Shown here: one piece after another, positions 51,258 to 59,757 of the stretch | How the letters are laid out: each line of letters opens with the position of its first letter | Numbering within the stretch: the stretch's first letter is position 1 | Source: Bacteroidota bacterium | Lineage (GTDB): Bacteria > Bacteroidota > Bacteroidia > Chitinophagales > BACL12 | Assembly: GCA_016124275.1 (NCBI GenBank) | Contig: WGOA01000019.1 | Coordinates: 1 to 64,000 of the forward strand | Length of the DNA stretch: 64,000 bases | Direction: 5' to 3' | Notes under the pieces: model-generated | Told to the model about the DNA's origin: nothing | Seen by the model: the letters and a program-made list of their open reading frames with translations, nothing else | The model's database searches: none | Program-made: the position numbers and the translations under genes

Positions 51258-53773
51258 ATGCCCAGTGCGATTTGCCTGTAGGGTGGGATCCTACCACGTT
51301 TGTGTACAATGTTTCAGCGTCTTCTTCCAGTATGCCAGCCACGTTAACCGCGGAGGATGTAGAAATTCAAACACCATTTGACATTGACCAGAATGCGACA
51401 TGGAGCAATTGCAAAGTTGGTGTAACAGACGGCGATGCCATTACCGTAAAGAGTGGAAATACTTTAGTGATTCAAAATGGCACTTTAGTGACCACTAAGG
51501 CGGACGCATGGTCAGGCATTGTTGTGGAAAATGGTGCTACGCTGGTTTTTGCAGGATATTCCATTATCTGCCGGGCTGAGACAGCCATCACGGTAAATAT
51601 TACTTCATCAGGTGATGTAACGGTTTCAAACTCTGATTTTATTCAGAATTACCGGGGAATGCTTATATCAGCCTACACGGCAGGCGTACATCCGGCAAGC
51701 ATTCAGGGTGCTCGTTTTTTCGGAGGATACCCTACGGCATTGCCTTCAGGTTTGCCAACAACCTATGGAAGTATTGGGCTAGAAGTAGTCGGCGTGAACG
51801 ACGGTGGTTCGCCAACAACACTAGGTTTAGTCGTTGGCAATCCTGGTGCAAATTGGAATTTGTTTCAGGATTTGGACCGCGGTATAGTAGCAACCAATAG
51901 TACGCTTTGGGTAAGACACACCGAATTCAAGAACATTTTTGATGTAAACCCTCCATTAACTGGGATTGGTATTCTTGGAGCAGTTCAAGGCACATCAACT
52001 CCGGATATGCTTATTGGTACTTCGGTTGCCAACTTGAACGTATTCGGCGATTGCCAGACCGGAATCCGGTTGACGGGTTTTAATGAGGTCACCATAACCG
52101 ATAATGTACTGAGTTTGGTTACCGGTGATTTTCATTCCGGCATTGAGGTCTTTGATACCCAGGGTGAATTGATCATTCGGGAGAACGACTTGTCGGATTT
52201 TGATGAGTCAGGTATTTATTTAGAAGATAACGGTCTTTCCTCATTGCTCGTGAAAGACAATGAAGTCTCCAGTACAGCAGTAGGTTGTACTATAACCGCC
52301 ATTGAACTGGTAGAGCCGATGGCGCCGGGAAGTGTGAGCTTCGCGGTGCGCGACAACATCATTGATGATGTCCAAATGGGCATAAGAGCTACAAATACCG
52401 AGGACATTGAGATAAGTGGGAACACAATTACATTTACCCAGCCCTTTGGTTGTTCTGGCGATTTGGCTTTCGGGATCCGGGTAGAAGGAGCTATAAATGG
52501 ATTAATTGAGGAAAACACTGCAGACGGTCTGTGTAGTGCCAGCAACAATCCAGAGATCATTGGAATAGCAGCCAGGAATTCTCCAGGTGTTCTGTTCCGC
52601 GCTGATACCGTCTTGCATTGCGGCTTCGGCTTTTTGGTTGCTGATGACTGCGAGGAAGGTAATGCAGTTTGTAATGTAGTAATAAACTGCAACAAAGGCT
52701 TTGGTTTCCAGAGTGTTGCCACCGGAGAAGAATTTGGCCCTGTAGAAAACGTCAGTTCAATGGGTGATCCAAGTGACAATGCATGGTTTCCTGCCTCCAC
52801 TGCAAACAGGACGTATACGTTTGCCATAACATTTGGTCCACCTTTTGTATGGTGGTATCGAGGTGCAGGCAGTACACCAGCTGCAGGAACCGAGCATGAT
52901 GCTAGCATTGACAATACCTCTGCGATGATGGGGGATGAAATTGCACCTCAACCTGTACTAAATGCAAACATTGACCTTTGCGGCCAAGTTATGTGTAGTT
53001 CTGGAGATTCTGAACGAGCCATAGCTCATTCGGTTATACCTACCTCCATCCTGAATAAGTTGCGGGAGGATTCTACCTTGAACACAGTTTCTAATTCATC
53101 TTACAGCTACTTGCAAGTCGCAAAGCTGAGGGGCCAGGATGAAACGGTTGTTACTCATTTGCTGTCATTGACCATCATTGCTGCCTTGGATGCTATTGAA
53201 AAACTTGTTCAGTTGAACGAATTGGAGAATGCTTCTATTGGTTTATCCACAATTTCTCCTATCAATACACAAGAAGACCTTCAAAAAGGGGTTTTGAGCC
53301 TACTTATTGCTGGGAAACAAGTACAGATGGAAACTTTTACGGCGGCGGAGCCTAGAGTGCTTTCATACCTAAGTAATGACCAGATTAGTGATTTAGAATC
53401 CATAGCAAGCCTGGATGCAACAGGGTATGGGATTGCAGTTCTTATGGCGAAAGCTATATTGGGCATTAATGATTGGAGCGTTGAAGGTTTTCTGGAAAAG
53501 GCGTTTAGTCAGGACGGATTAGTTTCGGATGAATTAAAGATTTATCCGAACCCATCCAAAGGCTTGGTGTACTTTGAAGCAATAGAGCCGATTGCTTTGA
53601 TTCAGGTTTTCGATGCACACGGTCAGTTGCAAATAGTTAGAAGTGTTACCTCTGAAATGGGCATTCATCATCTAGACCTCAGCAATTTGCAATCTGGCAT
53701 TTATTTAATCAACGCAACAGCATCAATTTCCAGTAAGGTGTTTAGTGCCACGCTGGTGATCGCCCCTAACTAA
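51245..53773 (+). CDS. Parallel beta-helix T9SS-secreted protein (currently out of frame with its signal peptide)
   Basis: 842 codons from ATG 51245. Repeated strand-turn units (VEISGNTIT-, DNVLSLVTG-, ENDLSDFDESGIYLEDN-like) mark a right-handed parallel beta-helix (PbH1), followed by a Cys-containing helical region and a T9SS sorting domain (YPNPSKGLV to SATLVIAPN). MYPLNAQC at the start has no complete signal peptide; the signal lies in another frame at 51174 (see that entry). AT-richer than its neighbours. It heads a two-gene module with the propeller gene at 53845. It is probably an adhesin or surface structural protein; role unproven. Confidence 0.8.
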   Translation: MYPLNAQCDLPVGWDPTTFVYNVSASSSSMPATLTAEDVEIQTPFDIDQNATWSNCKVGVTDGDAITVKSGNTLVIQNGTLVTTKADAWSGIVVENGATLVFAGYSIICRAETAITVNITSSGDVTVSNSDFIQNYRGMLISAYTAGVHPASIQGARFFGGYPTALPSGLPTTYGSIGLEVVGVNDGGSPTTLGLVVGNPGANWNLFQDLDRGIVATNSTLWVRHTEFKNIFDVNPPLTGIGILGAVQGTSTPDMLIGTSVANLNVFGDCQTGIRLTGFNEVTITDNVLSLVTGDFHSGIEVFDTQGELIIRENDLSDFDESGIYLEDNGLSSLLVKDNEVSSTAVGCTITAIELVEPMAPGSVSFAVRDNIIDDVQMGIRATNTEDIEISGNTITFTQPFGCSGDLAFGIRVEGAINGLIEENTADGLCSASNNPEIIGIAARNSPGVLFRADTVLHCGFGFLVADDCEEGNAVCNVVINCNKGFGFQSVATGEEFGPVENVSSMGDPSDNAWFPASTANRTYTFAITFGPPFVWWYRGAGSTPAAGTEHDASIDNTSAMMGDEIAPQPVLNANIDLCGQVMCSSGDSERAIAHSVIPTSILNKLREDSTLNTVSNSSYSYLQVAKLRGQDETVVTHLLSLTIIAALDAIEKLVQLNELENASIGLSTISPINTQEDLQKGVLSLLIAGKQVQMETFTAAEPRVLSYLSNDQISDLESIASLDATGYGIAVLMAKAILGINDWSVEGFLEKAFSQDGLVSDELKIYPNPSKGLVYFEAIEPIALIQVFDAHGQLQIVRSVTSEMGIHHLDLSNLQSGIYLINATASISSKVFSATLVIAPN

Positions 53774-53789
53774 TTTTAGTAATCATAGT

Positions 53790-53833
53790 AGAGGTTGGGA
53801 GTCTAAAGTTACTTCCAACCTCTGCTTATTTTA
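53790..53833 (+). terminator. Hairpin with T-rich tail before the propeller gene
   Basis: A 9-bp stem (53790-53798 with 53815-53823) with a 16-nt loop is followed by TTATTTTATTT. It ends about 12 bases before the next start codon. Confidence 0.6.
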
Positions 53834-53844
53834 TTTACCGCGGA

Positions 53845-55299
53845 ATGAAGGTTTTGCTTCTCACAATTTGGCTGGTATCCGTTGCCTTAGTTCAAGGACA
53901 GGATATGAGGGATCACTGGATTTTAGGAGATTCTATGCATTTAAAGTTTACAGATGCTGGCTTGGTATTTTTACGTCAGATTCCTTTTGAAGCAAGAGAA
54001 TCTCTATGTTCAATTTCAGATACATCAGGGAATCTGCTATTGTTTGCCCATGAGGGCATGGTATATGATTCATCATATAATGTTATCCCTGGTGGAGATT
54101 CTCTTTTTTTTCCTCCATTGAGTACCTCTTCAACACAGGGCGTTATTATTGTTCCATATTTAGATCATTTCGTCCATGTTAACAGAATCACATCGGGGTA
54201 CCCTGATGGGGTCTTGTCATATTCAATAATACAATATGATAGTTTATTAGATTCGTATTGTATTCCAGAAGGATCAAGGATGAAAATTGTTCAGCCTCAA
54301 CTTTTTGCAGAGCAAATGCAGGCAATCAAACATGCGAATGGAAGAGACTGGTGGTTTTTAGGACGTAAGTTGATAAATACTACTATACCTAGGAGTAATT
54401 CTTTTGTAGTTTATCTCCTTTCTTCGTCAGGACTGGAGTTAGTTCATGACATAAGCATTGGTATGGAATCTAACATTTGGGGTGAGTTAGCAACGAATTC
54501 AAATGGAAGTATGCTAGCCTTAGCCTCTTTTACCGGAATGCTGCAGCTTTTTGATTTTGATAGATGCACTGGTTTAGTAACGAATGCTAGGACGTTGATT
54601 AATGACTCAACTTCTACTTATTATGGTTGCGCTTTCTCGTCGGATGGAACAAAACTTTATATTGCTAAAAGCAATCGTGAGGTTTTAGAGCAAATTGATC
54701 TAAGCGAGAGTGCATTTCCCGTGTCAACAATTTTTTCCGCAAACTTTGGTTTGAATAATGGGGCTGGCCAACTGGAACTAGGACCGGACGATAAGATTTA
54801 CTGGATTCAGAGTGTTCAAAGTTTCATATTTGATTCTGTCCCTGCCATGTATTTAGGAGTTATCAATAATCCAAATGAGCCTGGCTTGTCCTGCAATTTC
54901 GATTTGGATGGCGTTTGGCTTGGAGGAATAGTTAACCGTCGAATAGGCCTCCCCAACCACCCCAACTATTATCTCGGCCCGTTAGTAGGTAGCCCCTGCG
55001 ATACCCTTATGGATCCGGACACCACCACCGCGATTCAACCGATCCATGTTGCTTCGGTAGAACCCTGTTTCGAGCTAAGAGCATCAGGCAGCGGATCAAT
55101 AACGCTGAAGATTGAGCCATCCTTTATGAATTCCACTATAGAGTTGTACAACAGCTCTGGCACGCAAGTCTTTACAGGACAGGTTAACACAACAAACAGT
55201 ATGTTAAGTACGGCTAGCTGGACACCGGGTATGTATGTCGCGCGTCTCCGTACGAGAGACGGAAGGTGCCCTGCTCAAAAGTTTGTGGTAGCACCGTAG
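53845..55299 (+). CDS. Beta-propeller-like T9SS-secreted protein, copy 1
   Basis: 484 aa. Signal peptide (MKVLLLTIWLVSVALVQGQ), then a body starting DMRDHWILGDSMHLKFTD with repeated propeller-like blades (LFDFDRCTGLVTNARTLINDS, GCAFSSDGTKLYIAKS, QLELGPDDKIYWIQ). It ends in a T9SS sorting domain (to KFVVAP). It is a close paralog of 56754-58220, which shares start motif and blades. The 3' third is nearly identical between the copies while the 5' parts diverge. Likely a surface or periplasmic protein of unknown ligand. Confidence 0.82.
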   Translation: MKVLLLTIWLVSVALVQGQDMRDHWILGDSMHLKFTDAGLVFLRQIPFEARESLCSISDTSGNLLLFAHEGMVYDSSYNVIPGGDSLFFPPLSTSSTQGVIIVPYLDHFVHVNRITSGYPDGVLSYSIIQYDSLLDSYCIPEGSRMKIVQPQLFAEQMQAIKHANGRDWWFLGRKLINTTIPRSNSFVVYLLSSSGLELVHDISIGMESNIWGELATNSNGSMLALASFTGMLQLFDFDRCTGLVTNARTLINDSTSTYYGCAFSSDGTKLYIAKSNREVLEQIDLSESAFPVSTIFSANFGLNNGAGQLELGPDDKIYWIQSVQSFIFDSVPAMYLGVINNPNEPGLSCNFDLDGVWLGGIVNRRIGLPNHPNYYLGPLVGSPCDTLMDPDTTTAIQPIHVASVEPCFELRASGSGSITLKIEPSFMNSTIELYNSSGTQVFTGQVNTTNSMLSTASWTPGMYVARLRTRDGRCPAQKFVVAP

Positions 55300-55329
55300 G
55301 AAGCTCCTCCCAAAAGTAAGCAGACAACC

Positions 55330-55350
55330 CTACTCCCCCTCCCTCTTCTC
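55330..55350 (-). pseudogene. Duplicated last codons of rnz
   Basis: 21 bases identical to 58249-58269, the final six codons and stop of rnz (EKREGE). They sit 30 bases after propeller copy 1, a scar showing that this copy once ended beside rnz. Confidence 0.75.
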
Positions 55351-55443
55351 TGACCTCCCCCCAAGATCCTGTACTGTTTAAAAGTAGAGTTTTCGGGTAA
55401 CAAAATGCCGCATCTGACGGCCAAATTCTTAACCTTGTTACCC

Positions 55444-55710
55444 ATGAAGAAGTCCAAATTCACAGAGAATCAGATTGCCTTTGCCCTTCGCCAGGTGGAG
55501 GGTGGCATTCGCGTGGAGGAGATCTGTCGGCAGTTAGGGATCTCCCAGGCCACCTTTTTCAACTGGAAGAAGAAGTTTGGCAATATGGGCGTTAGCGAGT
55601 TGCGGCGCCTGCGTCAAATGGAAGAGGAGAATCGAATGTTAAAGAAGCTGGTTGCCGACCTAAGTCTGGACAAGCAAATGCTTCAAGATGTCATAAAAAA
55701 AAAGCTCTGA
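55444..55710 (+). CDS. IS3-family transposase OrfA
   Basis: 88 aa from ATG 55444 (MKKSKFTENQIAFAL). Helix-turn-helix (VEEICRQLGISQATFFNWKKKFG) and leucine-zipper-like tail (RQMEEENRMLKKLVADLSL). A run of nine As and a G at 55695-55704 near the stop is a programmed -1 frameshift signal, expected to produce an OrfAB fusion. Confidence 0.92.
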   Translation: MKKSKFTENQIAFALRQVEGGIRVEEICRQLGISQATFFNWKKKFGNMGVSELRRLRQMEEENRMLKKLVADLSLDKQMLQDVIKKKL

Positions 55711-55715
55711 AGCCC

Positions 55716-56552
55716 GTGTATCGCAGGCAGATGGCAGTTTGGCTCGAGGATCACTACCGGGTCTCTCTAAGGAGAGCCTGTTCAAGCGTGTTGTTGAGCA
55801 CCTCCTCGTTCTATTACAAGTCGCATAAACGCAGTGATGCCGCTCTTCGATTGCGGATCAGGGACATCGCTCAAACCCGGTTTCGGTATGGATTCAATCG
55901 AATCCTTATTCTGTTGCGGCGTGAAGGATTTTGCGATAATCACAAGCGCGTATACCGGATCTACAAGGACGAAGGCCTGAACCTGCGCAGTAAACGCCCC
56001 AGACGAAGCCGCAGTGCCGCTCATCGATTGGATCGAATGGAGAACTCAAGCATTAACCAAGCATGGAGCATGGATTTTGTTAGCGATGCCTTGTTTAACG
56101 GCAGTCGTTTCCGCATCTTAGCTGTAGTGGACAACTACAGTAAAAAATGCCTGAGCCTTTTGGTCGGAAAATCCTTGAAGGGCAGTGATGTCCGGGATGA
56201 GTTGGACCGGATTAAGTTAGTAGAGAATCAGGTGCCGGTCCGTATTCAGTGTGACAATGGCTCTGAGTTTGTTTCTAAGGAAGTGGATCGCTGGGCTTAT
56301 GACAACAAGGTTACCCTTGACTTCTCCAGGCCTGGAAAACCTACGGACAATCCTTACGTTGAATCCTTCAATGGTAAATTCCGGGATGAATGCCTATCGC
56401 CAAACTGGTTCATCAACCTGGAACATGCAACGGAGAAAATAGAAGACTGGCGATGGGAATACAATCACTTCCGACCGCACAGTTCTCTACAAGACCTATC
56501 ACCCATAGAATTTATAAATCATCACCAAATCTTATCCGAAACTCCAGTTTAA
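55716..56552 (+). CDS. IS3-family transposase OrfB (DDE catalytic part)
   Basis: 278 aa from GTG 55716; translated in practice as part of the OrfAB fusion, whose -1 frame stays open from the A-run. rve-type catalytic residues: Asp in WSMDFVSD, Asp in QCDNGSEF and Glu in NPYVESFNGKFRDE, with WEYNHFRPHSSLQ at the C-terminus. It appears intact, so the element may be active. Confidence 0.93.
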   Translation: MYRRQMAVWLEDHYRVSLRRACSSVLLSTSSFYYKSHKRSDAALRLRIRDIAQTRFRYGFNRILILLRREGFCDNHKRVYRIYKDEGLNLRSKRPRRSRSAAHRLDRMENSSINQAWSMDFVSDALFNGSRFRILAVVDNYSKKCLSLLVGKSLKGSDVRDELDRIKLVENQVPVRIQCDNGSEFVSKEVDRWAYDNKVTLDFSRPGKPTDNPYVESFNGKFRDECLSPNWFINLEHATEKIEDWRWEYNHFRPHSSLQDLSPIEFINHHQILSETPV

Positions 56553-56561
56553 TGCGTAACA

Positions 56562-56695
56562 GAGAATGGGAGAGGTTCACCACGTTGGTCGTTATTGACT
56601 TGAATGGCGCAGAAGCAGGGGTGTACATGGTAAAAGCTCGTTTAGCAACTTCACAAGAAGTTCTAAGCACAGTTTTCGTTAAAGTTGCAAACTAA
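56562..56695 (+). pseudogene. 3' remnant of a second beta-helix T9SS gene
   Basis: After the IS right end the frame continues as VVIDLNGAEAGVYMVKARL to VFVKVAN, which is the end of a T9SS sorting domain and similar to that of the gene at 51245-53773. The N-terminal body is absent. It precedes propeller copy 2 by 58 bases, as the intact copy precedes propeller copy 1 by 71 bases. Confidence 0.75.
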
Positions 56696-56703
56696 TTCAT
56701 AGT

Positions 56704-56744
56704 ATTCAGGGAAGGTTTCCAAGCCTTCCCTGAATAATCTTTTT
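56704..56744 (+). terminator. Strong hairpin before propeller copy 2
   Basis: A perfect 12-bp stem (56704-56715 with 56724-56735) with an 8-nt loop is followed by AATCTTTTT. It ends about 10 bases before the next ATG, an unusual position for a terminator. Confidence 0.75.
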
Positions 56745-56753
56745 GTTAAAACA

Positions 56754-58220
56754 ATGAAATCACTAGCATTAGTGTTAATCTGCTGCATAAATAGTTTGTA
56801 TGCGCAGGATATGCGGGACCACTGGATTTTAGGTGATTCTATGCATTTAAAGTTTACTGATTCTGGGTTGGTTTATTTCGAGACTGTTCCTTTTTGGTCT
56901 AGTGAATCTTTAAGCTCAATTTCGGATTCCCTAGGGTCACTCCTTTTTTACGGTGGAGATGCAAAAATTATGAATCGGAATAATGTGACAATGGATGGAT
57001 GTGATAGTTTGTTTGAAACTGGCGGATACACTGGCACAGTTACTCAAGGAGCGCTAATCTTGCCGTTGAATTATATAAATAATACATACATTTATGTATT
57101 TTTATCACGTGCAGGCTTGCCTGCCACATCTTTATCTACCAATATTGTTGATATGAATTTGCAATCTTCATTAGGGGGCGCAGCAAGTGAACACAGAAGA
57201 GTAAAAAGTATCGAATATTTATGTGGCGAACAATTGCAGGCTGTTAAACACGGAAACGGAATGGATTGGTGGGTTATCACAAGAAAGTTAATTGCACCTT
57301 CCATTGGAGTTTCAAGAGATTTTGTTGCCCTGCTTTATAAGGAAGGAGAATTGATCGACTCAGTCATCTCATCTGTTGGTATCCAAAGTGGGTATGTAGG
57401 AGAAATGTCAATTTCTCCATCAGGAAGTAAGATGGCCCTTGCCTCGTACAATACTGGAGTGGTTCAGCTTTTTGATTTTGATCGCTGCTCGGGATTAATT
57501 TCTAACCCAAAAACGCTTATCAATGACTCCACTTCATATTATGGGTGCGCTTTCTCGCCTGATGAGTCTAAATTGTATGTGTCTAAGTTTGCTAATGAGG
57601 TGCTTTTTCAATTAGATATTTCCACCGAGCCAGTTACGACGACGGAAATCTTCAATGGAAATTACGGCGTAGATAACATAGCGGGGCAACTTGAGTTAGG
57701 CCCTGATGGGAAAATATATTGGATACAAAAGGTTCAAGGTTCGGGGTTTGATCCCTTACCAGCAATGTATTTAGGCGTTATAGACAATCCCGATGCACCG
57801 GGCCTCAGTTGCCTTTACAAACCTCATGGAGCTTGGCTAGGTGGTCGGGCGAACCGCTCTCTAGGCCTCCCCAACCACCCCAACTATTATCTTGGCCCGT
57901 TAGTCGGCAGCCCTTGCGACACGCTTTCTGATCCGGACACCACCTCCGCGATTCAACCGATCAATGTTGCTCTGGCAGAACCCTGTTTCGAACTAAGAAC
58001 AACGTCTGGCAGCGGATCTTTAGCGCTGAACATTGAGCCATCCTTTCTGAATTCCTCCATAGAGTTGTACAATAGCTCTGGCGCGCAAGTCTATGCAGGG
58101 CAGGTTAACACAACAAATAGTATGTTAAGTACGACTAACTGGACACCGGGTGTGTATGTCGCTCGTCTTCGGACACCGAACAGAAGCTGCCCTGCTCAAA
58201 AGTTTTTAGTAGCACCATAG
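56754..58220 (+). CDS. Beta-propeller-like T9SS-secreted protein, copy 2
   Basis: 488 aa. A signal peptide (MKSLALVLICCINSLYAQ) is followed by DMRDHWILGDSMHLKFTD and the same blade motifs as copy 1, and a T9SS sorting domain ending KFLVAP. Function unknown, but the repeated pairing with a beta-helix gene suggests a surface module. It borders rnz, which is convergent. Confidence 0.82.
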   Translation: MKSLALVLICCINSLYAQDMRDHWILGDSMHLKFTDSGLVYFETVPFWSSESLSSISDSLGSLLFYGGDAKIMNRNNVTMDGCDSLFETGGYTGTVTQGALILPLNYINNTYIYVFLSRAGLPATSLSTNIVDMNLQSSLGGAASEHRRVKSIEYLCGEQLQAVKHGNGMDWWVITRKLIAPSIGVSRDFVALLYKEGELIDSVISSVGIQSGYVGEMSISPSGSKMALASYNTGVVQLFDFDRCSGLISNPKTLINDSTSYYGCAFSPDESKLYVSKFANEVLFQLDISTEPVTTTEIFNGNYGVDNIAGQLELGPDGKIYWIQKVQGSGFDPLPAMYLGVIDNPDAPGLSCLYKPHGAWLGGRANRSLGLPNHPNYYLGPLVGSPCDTLSDPDTTSAIQPINVALAEPCFELRTTSGSGSLALNIEPSFLNSSIELYNSSGAQVYAGQVNTTNSMLSTTNWTPGVYVARLRTPNRSCPAQKFLVAP

Positions 58221-58248
58221 GGTGCACTGCAAAAAGTACGTGGCCATA

Positions 58249-59181
58249 CTACTCCCCCTCCCTCTTCTCCACCTCAAAAACCTGCCCCTCCAGCGCCAAC
58301 TCCGTCGCCGGGAAAACCGCTTGCGCTTCCGCCAACAGCGGCGCCAGGTTTTCATAGCGCGACGAGAAATGCCCGATCAACAAGCGGCCAACACCCGAAT
58401 CAGCCGCGAGCAACGCAGCCTGCCTGGCGGTGCTGTGAAAGCGGTCGGCAGCGCGGTGGGCGTCGGCTTCGGCGTAGGTGGCTTCGTGGTAGAGCAGGTC
58501 AACACCCTGAACCACCTCGCGCAAGGAAGGGAGATAAGCCGTATCGGAACAATAGGCGTAGGAGCGGGGCTTCCACGGGGCAAGGGTCAGGTCCTGGTTG
58601 CGGACAATTCGCCCGGCAGCGTCCGGTACATCCAAACCCAGGCGAAGGCGCTCCATGTCGGCGTGGGCGATGCCCAGGGAGCGGGCCTTTTCGCCCTGGA
58701 TGCGGCGTTCGCCAGCGCGCTCGCGGACTAGAAACCCGGTAGTGGGCGTCGGGCCGTGGTTGAGGGGGAAACTCAGCGCTTCAAGCTGATGGTCGGAGAA
58801 CAACGTGTTCAGGCCATTGGCATGCGTGGGAATGACTTCCAGCGGGTAACTGAGCGCGCCTTTGCTGTAGCGCATTTGAAGCTCCAGAATGGGCAACAGC
58901 TCGGCGGGGGCGTACACGGTCAGCGGGCGGACGCGGCCCAACAAGTGAAAACTGTTCAGCAGACCTACCAGCCCAAAGTAGTGGTCGCCGTGAAGGTGGC
59001 TGATGAAGATGGCTTCCAGTTTGCCGGGGCGGACATGGCATTCGGCCAGGCGCATTTGCGTGCCCTCGCCGCAATCCAGCATGAACAAGCGCTCACCTGC
59101 CTGCAATACCTGCGAAGAGGGATGTCGGCCATAAGCCGGCAGGGCAGAATTGCTGCCCAATATGGTTACCTGAAAGGGCAT
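58249..59181 (-). CDS. rnz: Ribonuclease Z
   Basis: 310 aa, normal length. Starts MPFQVTILGSNSALP; zinc motif HLHGDH with His62, His64, Asp66 and His67 (SHLHGDH), plus TDTAYL-like SDTAYLPSL, HEATYAE and GHFSSRY motifs. It removes tRNA 3' trailers. Its last codons are duplicated at 55330-55350. Confidence 0.94.
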   Translation of the reverse strand: MPFQVTILGSNSALPAYGRHPSSQVLQAGERLFMLDCGEGTQMRLAECHVRPGKLEAIFISHLHGDHYFGLVGLLNSFHLLGRVRPLTVYAPAELLPILELQMRYSKGALSYPLEVIPTHANGLNTLFSDHQLEALSFPLNHGPTPTTGFLVRERAGERRIQGEKARSLGIAHADMERLRLGLDVPDAAGRIVRNQDLTLAPWKPRSYAYCSDTAYLPSLREVVQGVDLLYHEATYAEADAHRAADRFHSTARQAALLAADSGVGRLLIGHFSSRYENLAPLLAEAQAVFPATELALEGQVFEVEKREGE

Positions 59182-59218
59182 GTTGGAACGGGCAGAGCGA
59201 GGGCGGTGGCCAGTTGGA

Positions 59219-59608
59219 TCAGGCTTCGTCCTGGCCGTTGACCCCTTCGATCTCCCGTTGAACCTCTTCCATCAAAATGTAATCGTTGGCCTCCTCTTCA
59301 GAGCCGGCAATCATCAGGATTTCGTCCAGTTGCGAGATCTTGATCAGCTTCATCACAGCTTCCTGCACGCCGGTGAGCACAAAGGTGCCTCGGGCATTTT
59401 TGCACAACCGGTTGCCAATCAGGATGGCGCCCAGTCCGGAAGAATCCACGAAACTGACGGCCGAAAGGTCCACAATCATGTTGCGGAAGCCCTCGTTGTT
59501 CAACAAGACAAACTCGGTTTTCAGGTTGGGGGCAATCCCTGTATCCAGCCGGCTCTCCTGAAGTTCAAAAATCAGGTAACGCTCGCGCTTGTCAACGGTG
59601 AATTTCAT
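59219..59608 (-). CDS. STAS-domain anti-sigma-factor antagonist-like protein
   Basis: 129 aa. STAS core with LSAVSFVDSSGLGAILIGNRLCKNARG; the conserved Ser in DSSGL is the residue phosphorylated in SpoIIAA-type antagonists. The C-terminus is acidic and extended. It is paralogous to 59758-60093. No anti-sigma kinase or phosphatase is adjacent. A DtxR-like palindrome lies 44 bases upstream. Confidence 0.88.
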   Translation of the reverse strand: MKFTVDKRERYLIFELQESRLDTGIAPNLKTEFVLLNNEGFRNMIVDLSAVSFVDSSGLGAILIGNRLCKNARGTFVLTGVQEAVMKLIKISQLDEILMIAGSEEEANDYILMEEVQREIEGVNGQDEA

Positions 59609-59651
59609 AAGGGTTGGATTTCAAAAAGCCTGTGCAAAGAAACGAACACAA

Positions 59652-59669
59652 TTTTAGACAGCCCTAAAA
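59652..59669. promoter_or_regulatory. Third DtxR/MntR-like palindrome, upstream of a STAS gene
   Basis: TTTTAGACAGCCCTAAAA has perfect 6-bp arms and shares 13 of 18 positions with the 34292-34309 palindrome. It lies between the two STAS genes, 44 bases before the start of the first. It may be a genuine regulon member or chance. Confidence 0.4.
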
Positions 59670-59757
59670 AGTACTGGGGAGAACAAATTGGGCAGGCCAG
59701 GGTCACATTCCTGTCAAAACTTGTTCCGGGCGAAGGGGCCCTTCGCCCGAACAACGA

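Larger units (their letters stand above)
55370..56561 (+). mobile_element. IS3-family (IS407-group-like) insertion sequence
   Basis: Holds OrfA and OrfB in the classical -1 arrangement. The ends look like imperfect inverted repeats (TGTACTG... at 55370 and ...CGTAACA at 56561; the inner match is TAAA-GAGTTT-CGG-TAA). The exact boundaries are tentative and I see no matching target-site duplication, which fits a rearranged copy. Confidence 0.8.
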
